A stretch of DNA of 64,000 nt from Entomortierella parvispora (GCA_963573315.1 OY752142.1:2542001-2606000), one strand, 5' to 3'. Positions 35,901 through 47,389 are shown, numbered from the stretch's first letter. Translations and numbers: made by a program. Notes: generated by a model from the letters alone, not told the origin.

Positions 35901-38041
35901 ATATATCCACTACCCACTACCCACTATTCATTCATGATAGATGAAAAAAATGTGCACTCGTGTTTACCTTGGTACTTTCCATATCCTCCCTGGACTTTGA
36001 CATGCAAGCCTCTCTGGACCTCCCTCTCCAGGATTCGGGTCCGCTGCGGCTTATCGAATTCAGCCACCTTCAGGATTTGGGTCGCATTCAAGTATGAATC
36101 TGAGCGACGCCTCATCACCGCCACTCCTTTGCAAATCATTTCATACACGGGAACACCCGAATAGGTGGCCTTGAAGATCTGACTAGGTCCAATGGCCTCT
36201 GATGGTGCCGACTCATCAGAAGGTGGCTCCGCTGTCGTATCATTGCTCTTGTTCATTGATCCTTCCTTTCTGACTGTTGGGCCATCGGCGCCAGTCCCTG
36301 CCGAGGATCCTTGCATCGAAGCCTGCTCAAGCGGGGGTCTCGTTGAAGATGTCCCTGCTGCGCTGGAAGACGAGTACGGTGCTTCGTTGCTGTGATTCGA
36401 GTTTGATCGACCAGCCTGGTTAAAGGTCGACGAGGCACTACTTGAAGATGATGACTGTTGATGGTGATAGGTTGAATGAGAACTCTGTTTTGGAGAATAT
36501 ACTGACTGTTGTGAAGGACGCTGATATTGCTGTTGCGATGGGTATTGAGGTCCTTGTCGGGATTGCAACGACGATTGTTGATTTTGAGGTCCCGACATGT
36601 CGTGTGCCGTCGCCTGTTGCTGTTGAGATGGATCTTGTGGCCGAGGTCGGTCCAAGGACTGAGACGACGATCCAGAAAGTTGACTCTGAGAGCCGGGTGG
36701 TTGTGAATAGGATTGCCCTGAAGTAGATTCCATGGGTCGCGGCGGTGCAAAAGACTGCTGATGCTGCTCCTGTTGCTGAGATGGCTGGCTTTCTTGTGAA
36801 GGATGACGCTGCTGATGTTCGACCGTCTGCCCCAGATCCTGGTCTTGTTCCTTCTCTGCACTCTTTTGTTGCATTCTTGGCTCTTGCTCTGGGACTAGCA
36901 CATCCGGTTCACTTTTCAACTCTCGAGACTCCTCTGCGACTTTTCCGCTCTGTTCATCATTTGCAAGCTGTCGCCTTTCTTTTTCCTCGGCCTCTTTTTG
37001 CTCCATTTGTAATTGCTTCTGCCGTTCTTGCTCTTTAGCCTTTTCAGCTTCTGCAGCTGCTTCTGCCTCAGCAACGGCTTTTCGTTCCTGTTCTCTCTGT
37101 TTTCGTTGCTCCTCCAACTGTCGCATCAGTTGAGAGGACGTTGGCTTTCCTTCTTGGGGGGACAAAGGCGTCTTGAGAGCGGTGGGAGAAGGGATGGTGG
37201 TCGGAGTCGTAGACGAAGTCGATATTGCAGTAGGAGAAGGTAGAGAGGTGTTGATCCGACTGACCGGTGCTGTAGACTCGTCTTTTTCTACTTTGACTTG
37301 GCTAGGTTGCTGTTGTTGCTGCCGCTGTTGCTGCTGTTGTTGTTGTTGCTGTTGTTGTTGTAGTTGCAGTTGCAGCTGCTTTTGTCTCTGTTGCTGCAAC
37401 AAGACTGCAGTGGGTGTCTTGAAAGCCTGCGGAGTCATTGACGCGGTGGGGGATCCTGCTCTTGGGCCCAAGTTTACCCTTCCTCCTCCTCCAAGACCAA
37501 CACTTATCGGTCCAGCTGCTCCTGGGGAAGTTAGCGGAGGATTCATTGTTGAGGATGCGCCAGAGGACAAAGGCGTGGATGCAGCAGGTGGAATCGCTGC
37601 AGGGGACATCATCGAGGACAGATTGGATTGGGTTGGTGGCGTGGCGGGTGTCCCTGTGGAAACAGACATGGATACAAATCCACCTTGACCCACTGCTGCT
37701 CCTGTTGGTGAGTTCAGTGTGGGATAGGGGGGTGACATGGCGTATTGTTGTTGTTGTTGTACTTGCTGTTGACCCGTGGTGCTGGGCATTTGGATCGACA
37801 TTGGCAAGTGACCACCAAACCGAGATGGAGCATGTTGCTGATGCTGTTGGAGCTGTTGTCTTGCATGCTGTTGTTGCATGTGCAATTGCAGTTGGTGCTG
37901 TTGCTGTTGCTGTTGTTGCTGCTGTTGCTGCTGTTGGTGTTGTTGATACTGTTGGTACTGTTGCTGCTGTTGTTGTTGTTGCTGTTGCTGCTGCTGCCTC
38001 TGCTGCTGCAGGTACGCCTGGTACTGTTGCTGCTGATCCAT
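32990..38041 (-). CDS. APSES-domain/ankyrin transcription factor (Mbp1/Swi4/Res family), 1616 aa
   Basis: Exons 35968-38041, 35479-35856 and 32990-35388 join in phase into 1616 residues. The APSES DNA-binding domain is at about 622-715 ([29 protein letters not shown], then [16 protein letters not shown]) and spans the first intron. A serine-rich linker follows. Ankyrin repeats cover about 1005-1172 ([34 protein letters not shown]), then a coiled-coil C-terminal region rich in Gln and Glu. This is the arrangement of the DNA-binding subunits of SBF/MBF, which control G1/S genes. The oddity is the ~620-residue glutamine-, serine- and proline-rich region ahead of the DNA-binding domain, which normally sits near the N-terminus. 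The start is set at 38041 (MDQQQQYQ); an in-frame ATG at 38068 is possible, but a CTAG just before 38041 may be a 5'-UTR splice acceptor. Confidence 0.93.
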
Positions 38042-38503
38042 CGAAATGGTGAGATCTAGCAAGAACATAAAATAAAAACACGAATGAGATTACACAAACA
38101 AACAAGACGCGCACATCTCTGACTCCGTGAGTCGCGATCGTGAGTATGAGTAATTACAATGAGGGCACTGCTGGACAGAAAGCAAAGAATCAAGGACAAG
38201 ATGAAGCTGATCCGGGCAAGGCAAAAACTAGAAGCACAGATGACGCGTGGTCTTTCGCGTCCGTTCCAGGATGAGAAGGCGGGAGGATGCACACAAGGGC
38301 TGCAAAAGAAGGCGGCGGGAGGGAAGGAGGAGCAAAAGAGAGTGCACAGTGAAAGGCGCAAAGGACGCCTGTCCTTCTCGCTCCTTCTCCGTCGCGTCTT
38401 CACAGCCAATGGGCGCTCGAGTTCGGGGGTTTGCTTTTTTTTTTCCTTTGTCTTCGTGACGCGCTTCTTCGCGTCTTTTTATTATTGATTTGTCCTTTCT
38501 CTA
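38042..38503. other. intergenic, promoter side of the APSES gene
   Basis: 462 bp between the APSES start (minus) and the BAR-SH3 stop (minus). No gene or clear motif seen. Confidence 0.6.
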
Positions 38504-41329
38504 CTAGTGCGTATGGAAACAATTGTTGCACGATCCCCGCTTGAACACATTGGCTGTAAAGTCAGTACAGTTGCACTCCCGGCAAGGCCGCATCACACTT
38601 TCCGTATGTGCTTCTGCTGGGCGTGTCAACGGTGGTGTGCCAGGACTTGATGAAAAATTTGTGCTCTGCCTCATGGTCTCGTGGCTGACTCCTCGTCGAG
38701 CCGGTGGGGGAGGGGGAGGAGCTCGTGATCCAACCGTGCCACATGTCCTGTTGGCAGGAACCGTAGCCGATCCTGGTCGACTTGATGGGGGTGTTGGTCT
38801 TGGATTTGATGCCGTGGGAGAAGTCGAAGAGGAGGCGCCGCTGGTGTTGGTGTCCAACATCATGCCATGAGGATGTCTCGAGGGAGGCGGGGGTGCCCGG
38901 CGCGCTATCGGAAGATGTACCACCGTTTCTGGTTCAAAGGATGCTTGATGTACCTCCGGCTCATCATATTGGATGGATAGTTCGGATTCGCGCGCGTAGT
39001 AGGCCGCCTCATCCTCGTCCACATAACGCCCAGAGTCCGAGTTGTTTGAATTGACAGAGTCCTGCCTCTGTGGTGATCCAGTGTCGCTTTGAATCTCTTC
39101 GCAGTAGTTGGATGGGAACATGCCCTCGTGTCGAACACCTCTAGAGTCCACTATTTCGCCTTCCCACCAACCCTCATCAATCTCCTCGATGATTCTGACA
39201 ATATCTCCCTTTTGGAGCGAGAGTTCTCCCTCAGCTGTTGCCTCAAAGTTGTATAACGCCCTAACTTGCTTTTGATGTGGTGCTCGAGCAGGAAGCCCAG
39301 GTGGAGGTGGCCCAGATGCTGCCATATGTCCTGTAGATCTGCCACTGGCTATGCTCTGCTTCTTGTTGTGCGTTGGATTAGGTGCAAGGTGGGACATTGA
39401 CCGACTTAAATCTGAGGGCTGGCGCTGAAGAGTAGGTTGACGACGCAGCTCAGAAGACGATGGTGCCCTGTTGAGTGAGAATCGGGTACCCGGTGGTGGC
39501 GCTGGTGCAGAGTGAACACTCGAGTGGTCATCAGAGTTGTTTGATCGGTCATCATCTGGCTCATGTGAACTCTGTCGATACAATCTCTGCGTTGACGCTG
39601 GCTCGTACGCAGATACATTAAAAGTGTTCTCCGGGATAGCCTCTAGGATTTCCACCATCCTGCGGGCATAGGTCAGCTGAGCGTCATAATAAGTCTTCAA
39701 GCTAACAACGTTCTCATCCTAGTGCACGGGAAATACATGTTGAGGTAAGTAGTGGAGTCGTGAATTTTGCTCCTTGTAATAGATTCTTCCATTCTCCAAT
39801 AATTTCTCCAGTTAATATCTTTTCACTTGCCTGTGTCTCGAGAATGGCAGCCATGATTCCAAGGACATGCTCTCGTGTCTCTTCGTATTTTGCCTTTGCC
39901 GACTGCATTTCTTCCTCCCACTCTGGTTTTTCCTTTTTTGCCTTCTGGACCTTGGCCAGCTTTGCGTCATAATCCAGACGTTTCGAATGAAGCTTCTTTT
40001 GCAACGCCTGGTAGTCCTTCATTTGTATTTGCGCCCTCTCCAGACAGTCGATGTACGAACTTCCGAAGCGACTGACCTATTTGCATAAATAGATGTGGTG
40101 TTAGAAAGTCAGCAAGTCATCGTGCTGAGACAACAGTATGTTTAATCTAGCTTGTCCTGAATCAGACATTACCAATTCCGCCTGGGCAGCGCCAATAGCC
40201 TGATGTGCATCTCCCATCTGATGCAGGGCCTCTCTATAAGCAGATCCCTCGCGCAAGGTGTAGCTCTGGGCCGACATGCTCATGCCAAACGTCTCGACCG
40301 CCAGCCCTCTGTACTTGTCGTCGCCCTCAACTCGTTTGCCTGCAAGAGAAAAGAAATCAATGTGAGACAAGGTTCAAGAAAACGTGTCAGACAGCCACAC
40401 TGGTAGAAATTTGGTGGCAAATGCAATTTCCGGTCCTTGTCTGCCTCCCCCATCTCCAAGGAGAACAGCCGAAATAATCGGTCCGAGTCCCTTTTTTAAA
40501 CCACCTCCAACTGTCCTGTCTGTGCTGTGGGAGATGTTGTTGGGGGCATCGGGGGGTGGGCGCGTGAAGAGGAGAGGGAGCCGACCCACTTCTGAGTCCT
40601 TCGACCTCATCGCGTTACATCAGTTTTACTGAGTTTGTTTGTTTGTTTGTTTGTTTGTCTGTTTCTGGCGGATGATGACGAGCACAGCAAGGCACGCTTG
40701 CTTGCTTCCATTCCATAGCTCCCGTTCCTCTTTGTTATTCGTATACTTAGCTGATCAACGATCTGCAAAGCTGTGGTTCATGTTCGCGTGCCTGTTCTCT
40801 GATCCTACTGTATTCCAGCATGCTCTTCGTCGGGTCCATCCTGCCCTGCGTTTCTCTTTCGACTCGACGAACAACAGAGTCATGCAAAAAAAAAGACCCG
40901 ACAACGTACGCTGCATAAGCACCGCATCGCATGATCCATGCAAGACTTTGCCCCATCCCCAAACATTTCTTCAAAATGCAAAAGAACGGGTGTTTATAAA
41001 CTTACTTATGGCCTTGAAGTAGGCTTGGGAAGCGACACTGAGCTTGTCAAGGGCTATCCGATTGGCGTCAGTCTCAGTGGTCAAGCTGTTAAAGTCCTCA
41101 TCCATGCGACTCCGTTGGGTCTTGCCCATCTTTTCCCCTGTCCACTGATCAAAGTCGAAGGTCAAAAACAAGAATGGTAAGTTGGAGTTGACGTTGGAGC
41201 AGACTTTACCAGAGTTGAGTCTGAGTTGAGAGCAAAAGGAGAACAATGCTCAAGAAACACGTTTTTTTTTTCATGCGTCGGAATTGAATGGAGACGAACC
41301 TGTTTGAACTTGCCAATGTTCTTGATCAT
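38504..41329 (-). CDS. BAR-domain protein with SH3 and C-terminal Cys cluster, 598 aa
   Basis: Five exons (41300-41329, 41006-41144, 40173-40339, 39831-40076, 38504-39718) give 598 residues in phase. The N-terminus MIKNIGKFKQ|WTGEKMG and the helical segments up to about residue 225 (KYEETREHVLGIMAAILETQ, YYDAQLTYARRMVEIL) form a BAR domain, which binds and bends membranes. A serine/proline-rich linker leads to one SH3 domain at about 346-402 (RALYNFEATAEGELSLQKGD...GWWEGE...FPSNYCEEI). The last 26 residues hold four Cys and two His (CRECNC...CNNCFHTH), probably a small metal-binding knot. The family works in endocytosis and membrane trafficking with actin-linked partners. The intron between exons 4 and 5 has a GC donor (CAG|GCAAGT) instead of GT. 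It is the only join that keeps the BAR helix continuous. Intron 2 is 666 nt. Confidence 0.88.
40632..40664 (+). repeat. (GTTT)n repeat in intron 2 of the BAR-SH3 gene
   Basis: Tetranucleotide tract with one GTCT interruption, inside the 666-nt intron. Confidence 0.85.
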
Positions 41330-42250
41330 TGTGCAATGTAATGCTTTGTGTCAGCAATGAAAAGAGTCTTTGAGGTGCGGGGTATGTCTTGAGTTGTTGG
41401 GAGTTATAGTTGTAGGTCAGTGAAGGAATAACGTTATTCTCAGGCACAGCGCGTTCGGCAGGTGTGAAGAAGAAGGCGGTTCTGGGTCGGGAGTGGGTGA
41501 GAATGAGTTTGGAGGGTGAGTGAGTGAATGAGTGAGTGAACGAGTGAATGAAGGTGTGAGTGAGTGAATGAATGAATAATGAATGAATGGGAGGGGCGGA
41601 CTGAGGAAACAAAAGGACTACAGCCGTTCTTTGTTCTTTGAACAGGCAGCCGCCTATCAATAGCAGTTGTGCCACCAGCAGGGTCCCTCTCCTCTCTCTC
41701 TCTCTCTTGGTCCAAAGGCAGGCTGCTCCGTCCCTCCTTTCTTCAGCCAGCAGATGTGGTCCACAGTTCCACGTCCAAGGTCGGTCAATGACATATTTCC
41801 GTGGCTCACCTCATCATCCTTCCTGTCCTGAGAAAATGACCCTTGTTGTCCGCTTGTGCAACCCAAAATACATCATTCTCATCAACAACTTCTTTATTTC
41901 CGTTCTGGTGCGAGCTTGGACCGATGCGCTGGCTGTGTTGGAGGCAGGGCGGGGCAGATCCAGACTGACATTGTCCACCTGAAGCTCGTCGTCGTTCGTC
42001 CCCTGGCTTCCTCAGTCAAACACCCCTGCCGTGGTACTTGTGTCATGGGATCCAATGGTGCGCTGTGCCAAGGAAAAAAAAACTGGGGAAAAAGAACACG
42101 AGAGAATCTCTGTCCTCTTTTGGTCATTCGAAAAGAGCGTTCCCATGTCGCCTAGATTAAAATAAAAGAGGCCTTTGCCCGCCCATTGCCCATTACATCC
42201 ACCGAATCCCATTCTCACTTCTACCTCCTTTCAAACCAACACCCTCTAAC
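41330..42250. promoter_or_regulatory. divergent region between BAR-SH3 and IF1-like genes
   Basis: 921 bp between two oppositely directed starts. It includes a GAGT/GAAT-type tandem repeat at 41515-41590. A TTAAAATAAAAG stretch about 90 bp before the IF1-like start is a TATA-like candidate. No gene is supported. Confidence 0.5.
41515..41590 (+). repeat. (GAGT/GAAT)n tandem repeat
   Basis: About 75 bp of alternating GAGT and GAAT units upstream of the BAR-SH3 gene. Confidence 0.85.
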
Positions 42251-42504
42251 ATGGACAACAAACCACTTCACGAGCGCGAGAAGGCCGCCGAGGACATGTA
42301 CATCCGCAAGCGAGTAAGTACAAGATCTGCTTGCTGAACAACAATCGGGCACGCAACCTGCAAGGCAATGAAACACCTTCAGCACCACTCACAGTGTCTC
42401 TCTTCCTTTCCTGACCTGCACAGGAGGCTGAAAAAGCCGCCGCCGCTGCCGCCGCTGCTAAAGAGAAGGCTCAGCAGGAAGAGGCCAAGAAAGCCCACAA
42501 GTAA
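42251..42504 (+). CDS. short IF1-like protein (ATPase inhibitor family), 47 aa
   Basis: Exons 42251-42313 and 42424-42504 give 47 residues. The core REKAAEDMYIRKR is the minimal inhibitory motif of mitochondrial ATP synthase inhibitor IF1. It is followed by an Ala/Glu/Lys-rich helix (EAEKAAAAAAAAKEKAQQEE) that could form the usual coiled coil. There is no mitochondrial presequence: the motif starts at residue 9. A second IF1 gene in this window (62788-63122) has the intron at the same place relative to the motif and a second exon of exactly the same length (81 nt), so the two are paralogues. Without a targeting signal, this copy may act elsewhere or be imported by another route (inference). 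Confidence 0.75.
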
Positions 42505-43640
42505 ACGTCTTGTTCCACCTTCTTTCGATCCAGCCCAGAAGTAAACGCAACGCACAGCACCCACCTCGTCCTCCTTTCCACCTTTTTATCAATTGAAAAA
42601 TATTAATAAATAAAAAAATGATGGCCACCCAGCAACAGGCTATCACACCTGCTACCGTTCTGTCCTCCAGAAAGACTTTTGGTACCACTGGAGGCAAACT
42701 TCGAGGTTACGGCCCCCTTCTCCCTCGAAAGAGAGAAGGTAGTCTTCATCGAGTTATTGCATTTATCATCCTCGCCAATGGGAACATTCCGCAGGCTGCT
42801 GCCCGAAAGCGCGACCGTTGGAGGTACCTGAGACGACAATGGACTTCGTTGATGTTGTTTGTAAGGAAAAAAGAGGTTGTTTTGCAAGAGGTTGAAAAAA
42901 TTTTATACCTGCCAATTGGAAGGACCAGCACAATTGCCGCAATAATTACGTCTTGGAAGATCAAGTTATCGCTCTCAATCGACGCGTCTTGAAATGGATA
43001 ATATGAAGGTTCGAAGATCGTTCAGCTCTTGACGTTTTATCATCTTTAGCGGGATACACTGTGAACAATCCGGGCAACTCGACAAGCAGGGCAGTAGCCA
43101 TAAGGAAAGTAGCACAAAGAAGGATATCACAACAAGGAAGACATGGAGAACTGGACGATTAAAACCCCCAGCTCTTGCCTGCGTGGTGTCCTTTGTGGGA
43201 AAAAACTGTTTCTAGAAAGATATGGATGCAAGGTACGGATGTCTTTTTAGACTGAAGCCAGTTGCATGAGCGCAAGGATCGCCGAGTCCTTCCTCTTCGA
43301 TCAACTCCGCCGGTTCTGGAACGGTCCTCATCTAGAAATACAGTAGGAGAGAGACAGGAAGTGAGTTTAAAATGTTCATCCTCGTACTGTATTTCCCCAC
43401 GCGGTTCACTCCTTCAATCATGTTTGCGTATTCTCACGCAAAAAGAAGTGAACATCCCGCAAACTTGAAGATCTGATGCATCAAAGTCGTCTTTTGTATT
43501 CCTTTATTCATTGTTCGAAACGTTGACCGTCAAAGCTCATGAGTAAAATGCAATTGGGCAGTAAACGCCTGTTCGGCTGCTGAATTCGAGGCTCTCCTCT
43601 GATCACCGGAAAAATGGAAAAACTGAGTGAATGTTAAAAG
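42505..43640. other. intergenic 1.1 kb, no gene supported
   Basis: The 3' flanks of two convergent genes lie here. One plus-strand open frame (42618-42992, 124 codons, starting MMATQQQAITP) begins with normal-looking composition, but I see no domain and no splice partner. It is not called. Confidence 0.5.
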
Positions 43641-43850
43641 CTAAAACCGAATGTTGCCTTGAACACCATTGGCACCAAAGGACTTTTGGATGGCCAGATC
43701 TAGAGCCTGATCGCGAGTCATGGCCACTTTGGGTCGGCTTTGGCTCCGTGAATAACGAAGGAGGTCGTCCATGGAAGAGTGGGTAGTCTGAAAAGGTGTC
43801 GAGGCGTGCAAAGAGGTACTATTGCTCTTAGTGGACTTGAAAAAGAGCAT
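43641..43850 (-). CDS. small conserved protein with C-terminal GNIR motif, 69 aa
   Basis: Single-exon frame of 69 residues starting MLFFKSTKSNSTS and ending GANGVQGNIRF. It is clearly related to the 67-residue protein at 47186-47389. Both begin M-x-FFKS-T/S-K with a Ser/Thr-rich N-terminal third and an SMD motif. They then share an MT-R/K-D/E-QAL-D/E-x-A-I/M-QK helix followed by G...GNIR-F/M at the C-terminus. Conservation between the two copies supports both as real genes. I do not recognise the family. No TM or signal peptide is seen. The conserved C-terminal half suggests a short amphipathic helix with a fixed C-terminal tail. Confidence 0.72.
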   Translation of the reverse strand: MLFFKSTKSNSTSLHASTPFQTTHSSMDDLLRYSRSQSRPKVAMTRDQALDLAIQKSFGANGVQGNIRF

Positions 43851-45065
43851 GGCTAAATACGGACGAGTTGTTAACTGTTTTTGCTTTTCGAGAGAATAAA
43901 GTGCTGGCGCGAGTTTGAAGTAAAAAAGAAAGAAGGAAAGGGAGGTGTGGAGAGGCAATGGATTCTTGAACCGCTACTTCAGTCTCCACAGCCACTGTCG
44001 TTTCAATGAATTGGATACACTCCATTTGTTGCAACGGTCCAGCCTGTCAGTCAAAGTAGAGCGACGTGAGTGTTGCGGTTCAACTGTCAGAGAACACAGC
44101 ACAACCAAGTTGAGCTCTCCAATGGTTCTCCTGCCTCCTCCCCTCAGAGCACCCCAATGGACGTACCTCTTCCCATGCCCTGTTTTTTTAAATCACTCCT
44201 CTCCTTCGCACGATCATCCATCTTTGTCGAAAATCAACACCTTTGCCTGCCGCCATTCACTGCTGCGTTGGGACCTTTGGCCTCTGTCCAAGCTGTGTCT
44301 GTCCCGGTCTCGTTGCCGAGGGGTAGTCACTTGACAATCTTGCCTGCCCGCTCGGATGGCTTGCTTCCTCGCCCCAAAGGATGGCTCAGATGCGAGACCT
44401 GTGTCATCACCAACATATCCGAGAGAACTAGGACTGGGCATGATAACTTGTAGGTCCTCTGCAACTGTAGAGAAAACTACAAGGGTCACTTTATAAGGTA
44501 TGTTTTTGCGCAACTCCACGGTCGTTCATCCAAAAGCCCAGCGCGAACCTGTGGACCTAGGAGAAAAAGCGAATGATCGGCGAAACTAGAAAAGACAATA
44601 AATGATCGGCGACTCGAAGTTCAGAATGGAATTGCCATTTTCGTAAAACAAACGATGCCGTCCGAGCAAAGGTGTGGATCTCAGCAAAAGTGTTGCTGCC
44701 TGAGCCTCGCTTGGACTATCGGTCCAAAAACCTTTCGGCTCAGTACACATAGCTCTAGGCTGTTGCTCCGATCGTTTCTGGCCCTTTTGAGATGGAGCCG
44801 GCCCCGTAGAAAAGACTGCCTTTTTTTTTTGATCGCCAAGAAATTATTTTGAGAGAATGACGACGGTTGATTTGCTGAACAGAACGACGCGTGTCTTTGT
44901 GGATTTTTTGCAAATCGGGGTCGATCACGGGTGTCTCACTCGATTCTTTTAAAAAGGAGGCATGTTTTTTCGTAAAGTCAATTCTCCCACAACCTACAGC
45001 TCAGTCCAGCAAAAACACTCAGAACAACAACAACAACAGCAACAACAACAACAGAAAACTCGACA
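43851..45065. other. intergenic 1.2 kb between divergent genes
   Basis: Upstream regions of the 69-aa protein gene (minus) and of the oxidoreductase gene (plus). TTTTAAAAAGG at about 44947 is a TATA-like candidate for the latter. An (AAC)-rich leader (45026-45055) precedes its ATG. No gene supported. Confidence 0.55.
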
Positions 45066-46339
45066 ATGCCACCAAAAATCCCTTCGAAAATGCCATCAAA
45101 CATCCCCTCGACAATGAAGGCCATCTATTGGACATGTCCGAACAAGAATCGACACGATCAATTGAAGTTTAACGAGTCGGCGCCTGTACCCACCGCGACC
45201 GGCACTCAGGTCCTGATCAAAGTCCATGCCACCTCTGTGAACCCAATCGACTGGGAGTTGATGAAAGGCGGTGTCCCATGGCACTTCATGCCCAAGATCA
45301 AAGTCCCCGGCTGGGACGCTGCCGGGACTGTCGTCGCGCTCGGTCCCAAGGCTGGTCAATCAGAATCGTCCCCAAAGTTCGAAATCGGGGACGAGATCAT
45401 GACCATGTTGGATTGCAAAGCCTCTGGTGCGTTCCAAGAGTACACACTTGTCGAAGAATCCTTTTTGGTCAGGAAACCCGAACGATGGACTTTTGAACAA
45501 GCTGCAGCCTGGCCATTGGTTGCAAGCACGGTCTGGAACTCTCTGGTTGTAAAAGGCAAGCTCAAGAAGGGGGACAAGGTTTTGATCATTGGAGCAAGTG
45601 GCGGCACAGGTAAGAGACTTTGCTCAGCAATTTTTTTGCTCTATCACGACCGTTTCCAACTTGCTCACTCGATCTTCTTGATTCTTTTCATTCAGGAACC
45701 ACGGGAGTTCAATTGGCTAAAGGATTGGGCGCACATGTGGTTGGTATCTGCTCCACGAATAACGTCCAAATGGTCCTTGATCTTGGTGCGGATGAAGTGG
45801 TGGATTACAAGACCACAGATGTTACGGAAAAGTACCAAAGTCAAGACTTTGACCTTGTCTTTGACACGACTGGTGCAGGACTCGGGGTAAGGAATGGTGC
45901 TTCCCTTCACGCACACACCGATATGATCATATCCTGATTGTCTGAAGGATGGACTTCTTAAAAACCAACAACAATTGATACTTCAATACTTTAGGTCTGG
46001 GCCAAGAGATCTACGATCTTGAAAAGTACAGGAAACTTCGTCTCTATTTCGCCTCCTGCCAAGACCTTCGATACCCCTTTTCACTTGCTTGCAACAGGCG
46101 CAGGTATCGGAAGCAAGAAGTTGACAACTTTGCTGCAGTCCGGTCCCGGGTACCATTTTGTCTCCACAGCTCCCGATGGTGAAATCCTGCGCCAGGCTGT
46201 CGATGTACTGGACAAGGTCGCCAAAGTCGATCCAGTCATCGACTCCGTGAACGAATTTACGTTGCCCTCGGTCCTTGCAGCCTTTGACAAGAGCGAGACT
46301 GCAAGAGCCAGAGGAAAGATAGTTGTCAAGATTGTCTAA
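45066..46339 (+). CDS. quinone-oxidoreductase-like MDR enzyme, 359 aa
   Basis: Exons 45066-45609, 45696-45886 and 45995-46339 join in phase into 359 residues. It is a medium-chain dehydrogenase/reductase of the zeta-crystallin/quinone oxidoreductase type, expected to reduce quinones or enals with NADPH. Seen: the GroES-like fold with ATSVNPIDWELMKGG and PKIKVPGWDAAGTVVALG, the SGAFQEYTLVEE loop, and the nucleotide-binding region VLIIGASGGTGTTGVQLAK followed by DLGADEVVDYK. The zinc-binding cysteines and histidine of alcohol dehydrogenases are absent, as usual for this branch. The first ~16 residues are basic and proline-rich with several Met, so a Met further in, at MKAIYW, may be the main start. 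The length is normal for the family. Confidence 0.9.
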
Positions 46340-47185
46340 AAAAAACAGAGTCGACAGTCTTCGACTCTGAGAACACATTCAATGTTTTCAGCCTATTTCA
46401 ACCCGCACAAAATAATAAACTCCCTCGATACCTCTGCCGTCCTTCCACTGAACATTGGGCAAAAGATACTGATCGTTTCGAAACGTGTTCCTATTCTTTC
46501 CAATAGGATGACCTCACCTCAACAACACAACCGACTCACCCTGTTCTTCTTGACAGTGGCATTGCATTACATTGTTGCCAAAAGAAGAGTCCTTCCGAAG
46601 AGTTCCTCTTCCGGAGTTGTAAATGAGGGGAATGAGGAGGAGCAACACGGCGCAAAGGAGACCTTTGTTCTGTCAAGTTCTCCTCCATTTTCTTTTGACT
46701 TTTGACTCCGCCCGTGCATTTGCTTGCCCAGAAGCTTCGCTTCCTCGCCCCCCACAGGTCTGTTCATTGTGGAACGTGCTTGGACCAAGAAGGGGGGCTA
46801 AGAGCCACATTTCATCATTTGCGGTGTTTGTTGGAAGACAAAAAAAAAACGCGGGTGTCAAGAAAGAAAGAAAAAAATTCAGGCGCCGATCTGACGACAA
46901 ATGAGGCATTTCGACTCTCCCTTCTGTTTTCCCATGAACATCGGCGGGATAGGCCATGGCCCATGCTCAAAAGAGGACGGCATCCGAAAGCGGTGCCTGA
47001 ATCGTTCCATGATTAACCTTTCAGCGTTGGGGAAGGGGAAGTTCAGGGAACTCTAGACGTATAAAAGACCTGCCTTTCCTCCAAAGTTGTGCCTGTTCCT
47101 CACACACACATCTCACTCCTCAAGCCCATTCAAGTTCAAGTTCAAGCTCCCGCTTTCTCTTCACTAAACCAACACACTTGCAGCC
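46340..47185. other. intergenic 0.85 kb, promoter of the 67-aa protein gene at its end
   Basis: The 3' flank of the oxidoreductase gene, then the promoter of the next gene. No coding sequence is supported. Confidence 0.55.
47060..47067 (+). promoter_or_regulatory. TATA box of the 67-aa protein gene
   Basis: TATAAAAG lies about 120 bp before the ATG at 47186. It is one of the clearest TATA elements in the window and suggests a regulated or strongly expressed gene (inference). Confidence 0.6.
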
Positions 47186-47389
47186 ATGACCTTCTTCAAG
47201 TCCTCCAAGAACAACACCACGTCCACTGCCACCACTCCAGCGCAGACCCCCCGCCATTCCATGGACACCTCCCGCCCTGCCGTCGCTGCGGCTTCCCAGC
47301 CTATCAAGATGACCAAGGAGCAGGCACTCGAGATGGCCATGCAAAAGGCCATCGGCAGCGTGGCTCAACGCGGCAATATCCGCATGTAA
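47186..47389 (+). CDS. small conserved protein with C-terminal GNIR motif, 67 aa
   Basis: Single exon of 67 residues starting MTFFKSSKNNTTST and ending SVAQRGNIRM. It is a paralogue of the product of 43641-43850 (shared M-x-FFKS, SMD, MT-x-x-QAL helix and GNIR tail). The ATG context is good (CAGCCATGA) and a TATA box lies upstream at 47060. The N-terminal half is Ser/Thr/Pro-rich and probably unstructured; the C-terminal half has one predicted amphipathic helix (KMTKEQALEMAMQKAIG). The role is unknown. Confidence 0.78.
   Translation: MTFFKSSKNNTTSTATTPAQTPRHSMDTSRPAVAAASQPIKMTKEQALEMAMQKAIGSVAQRGNIRM

Noticed and set aside
39719-39770. Alternative 52-nt GC-AG intron in the BAR-SH3 gene (donor GGA|GCAAAA)
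   Set aside because: In frame, but the donor is a poor GC consensus and it inserts about 20 residues into the BAR helix; the donor at 39830 is better on both counts.
42618-42992. 124-codon plus-strand frame starting MMATQQQAITP after the IF1-like gene
   Set aside because: Looked codable at first, but no homology, no splice pattern and an implausible hydrophobic/basic mixture; left as intergenic.
44214-44519. Minus-strand frame ending VLIFDKDG, like the first motif of HAD phosphatases
   Set aside because: The frame stops directly after the motif and nothing upstream or downstream resembles a HAD fold or offers a splice continuation; chance similarity.
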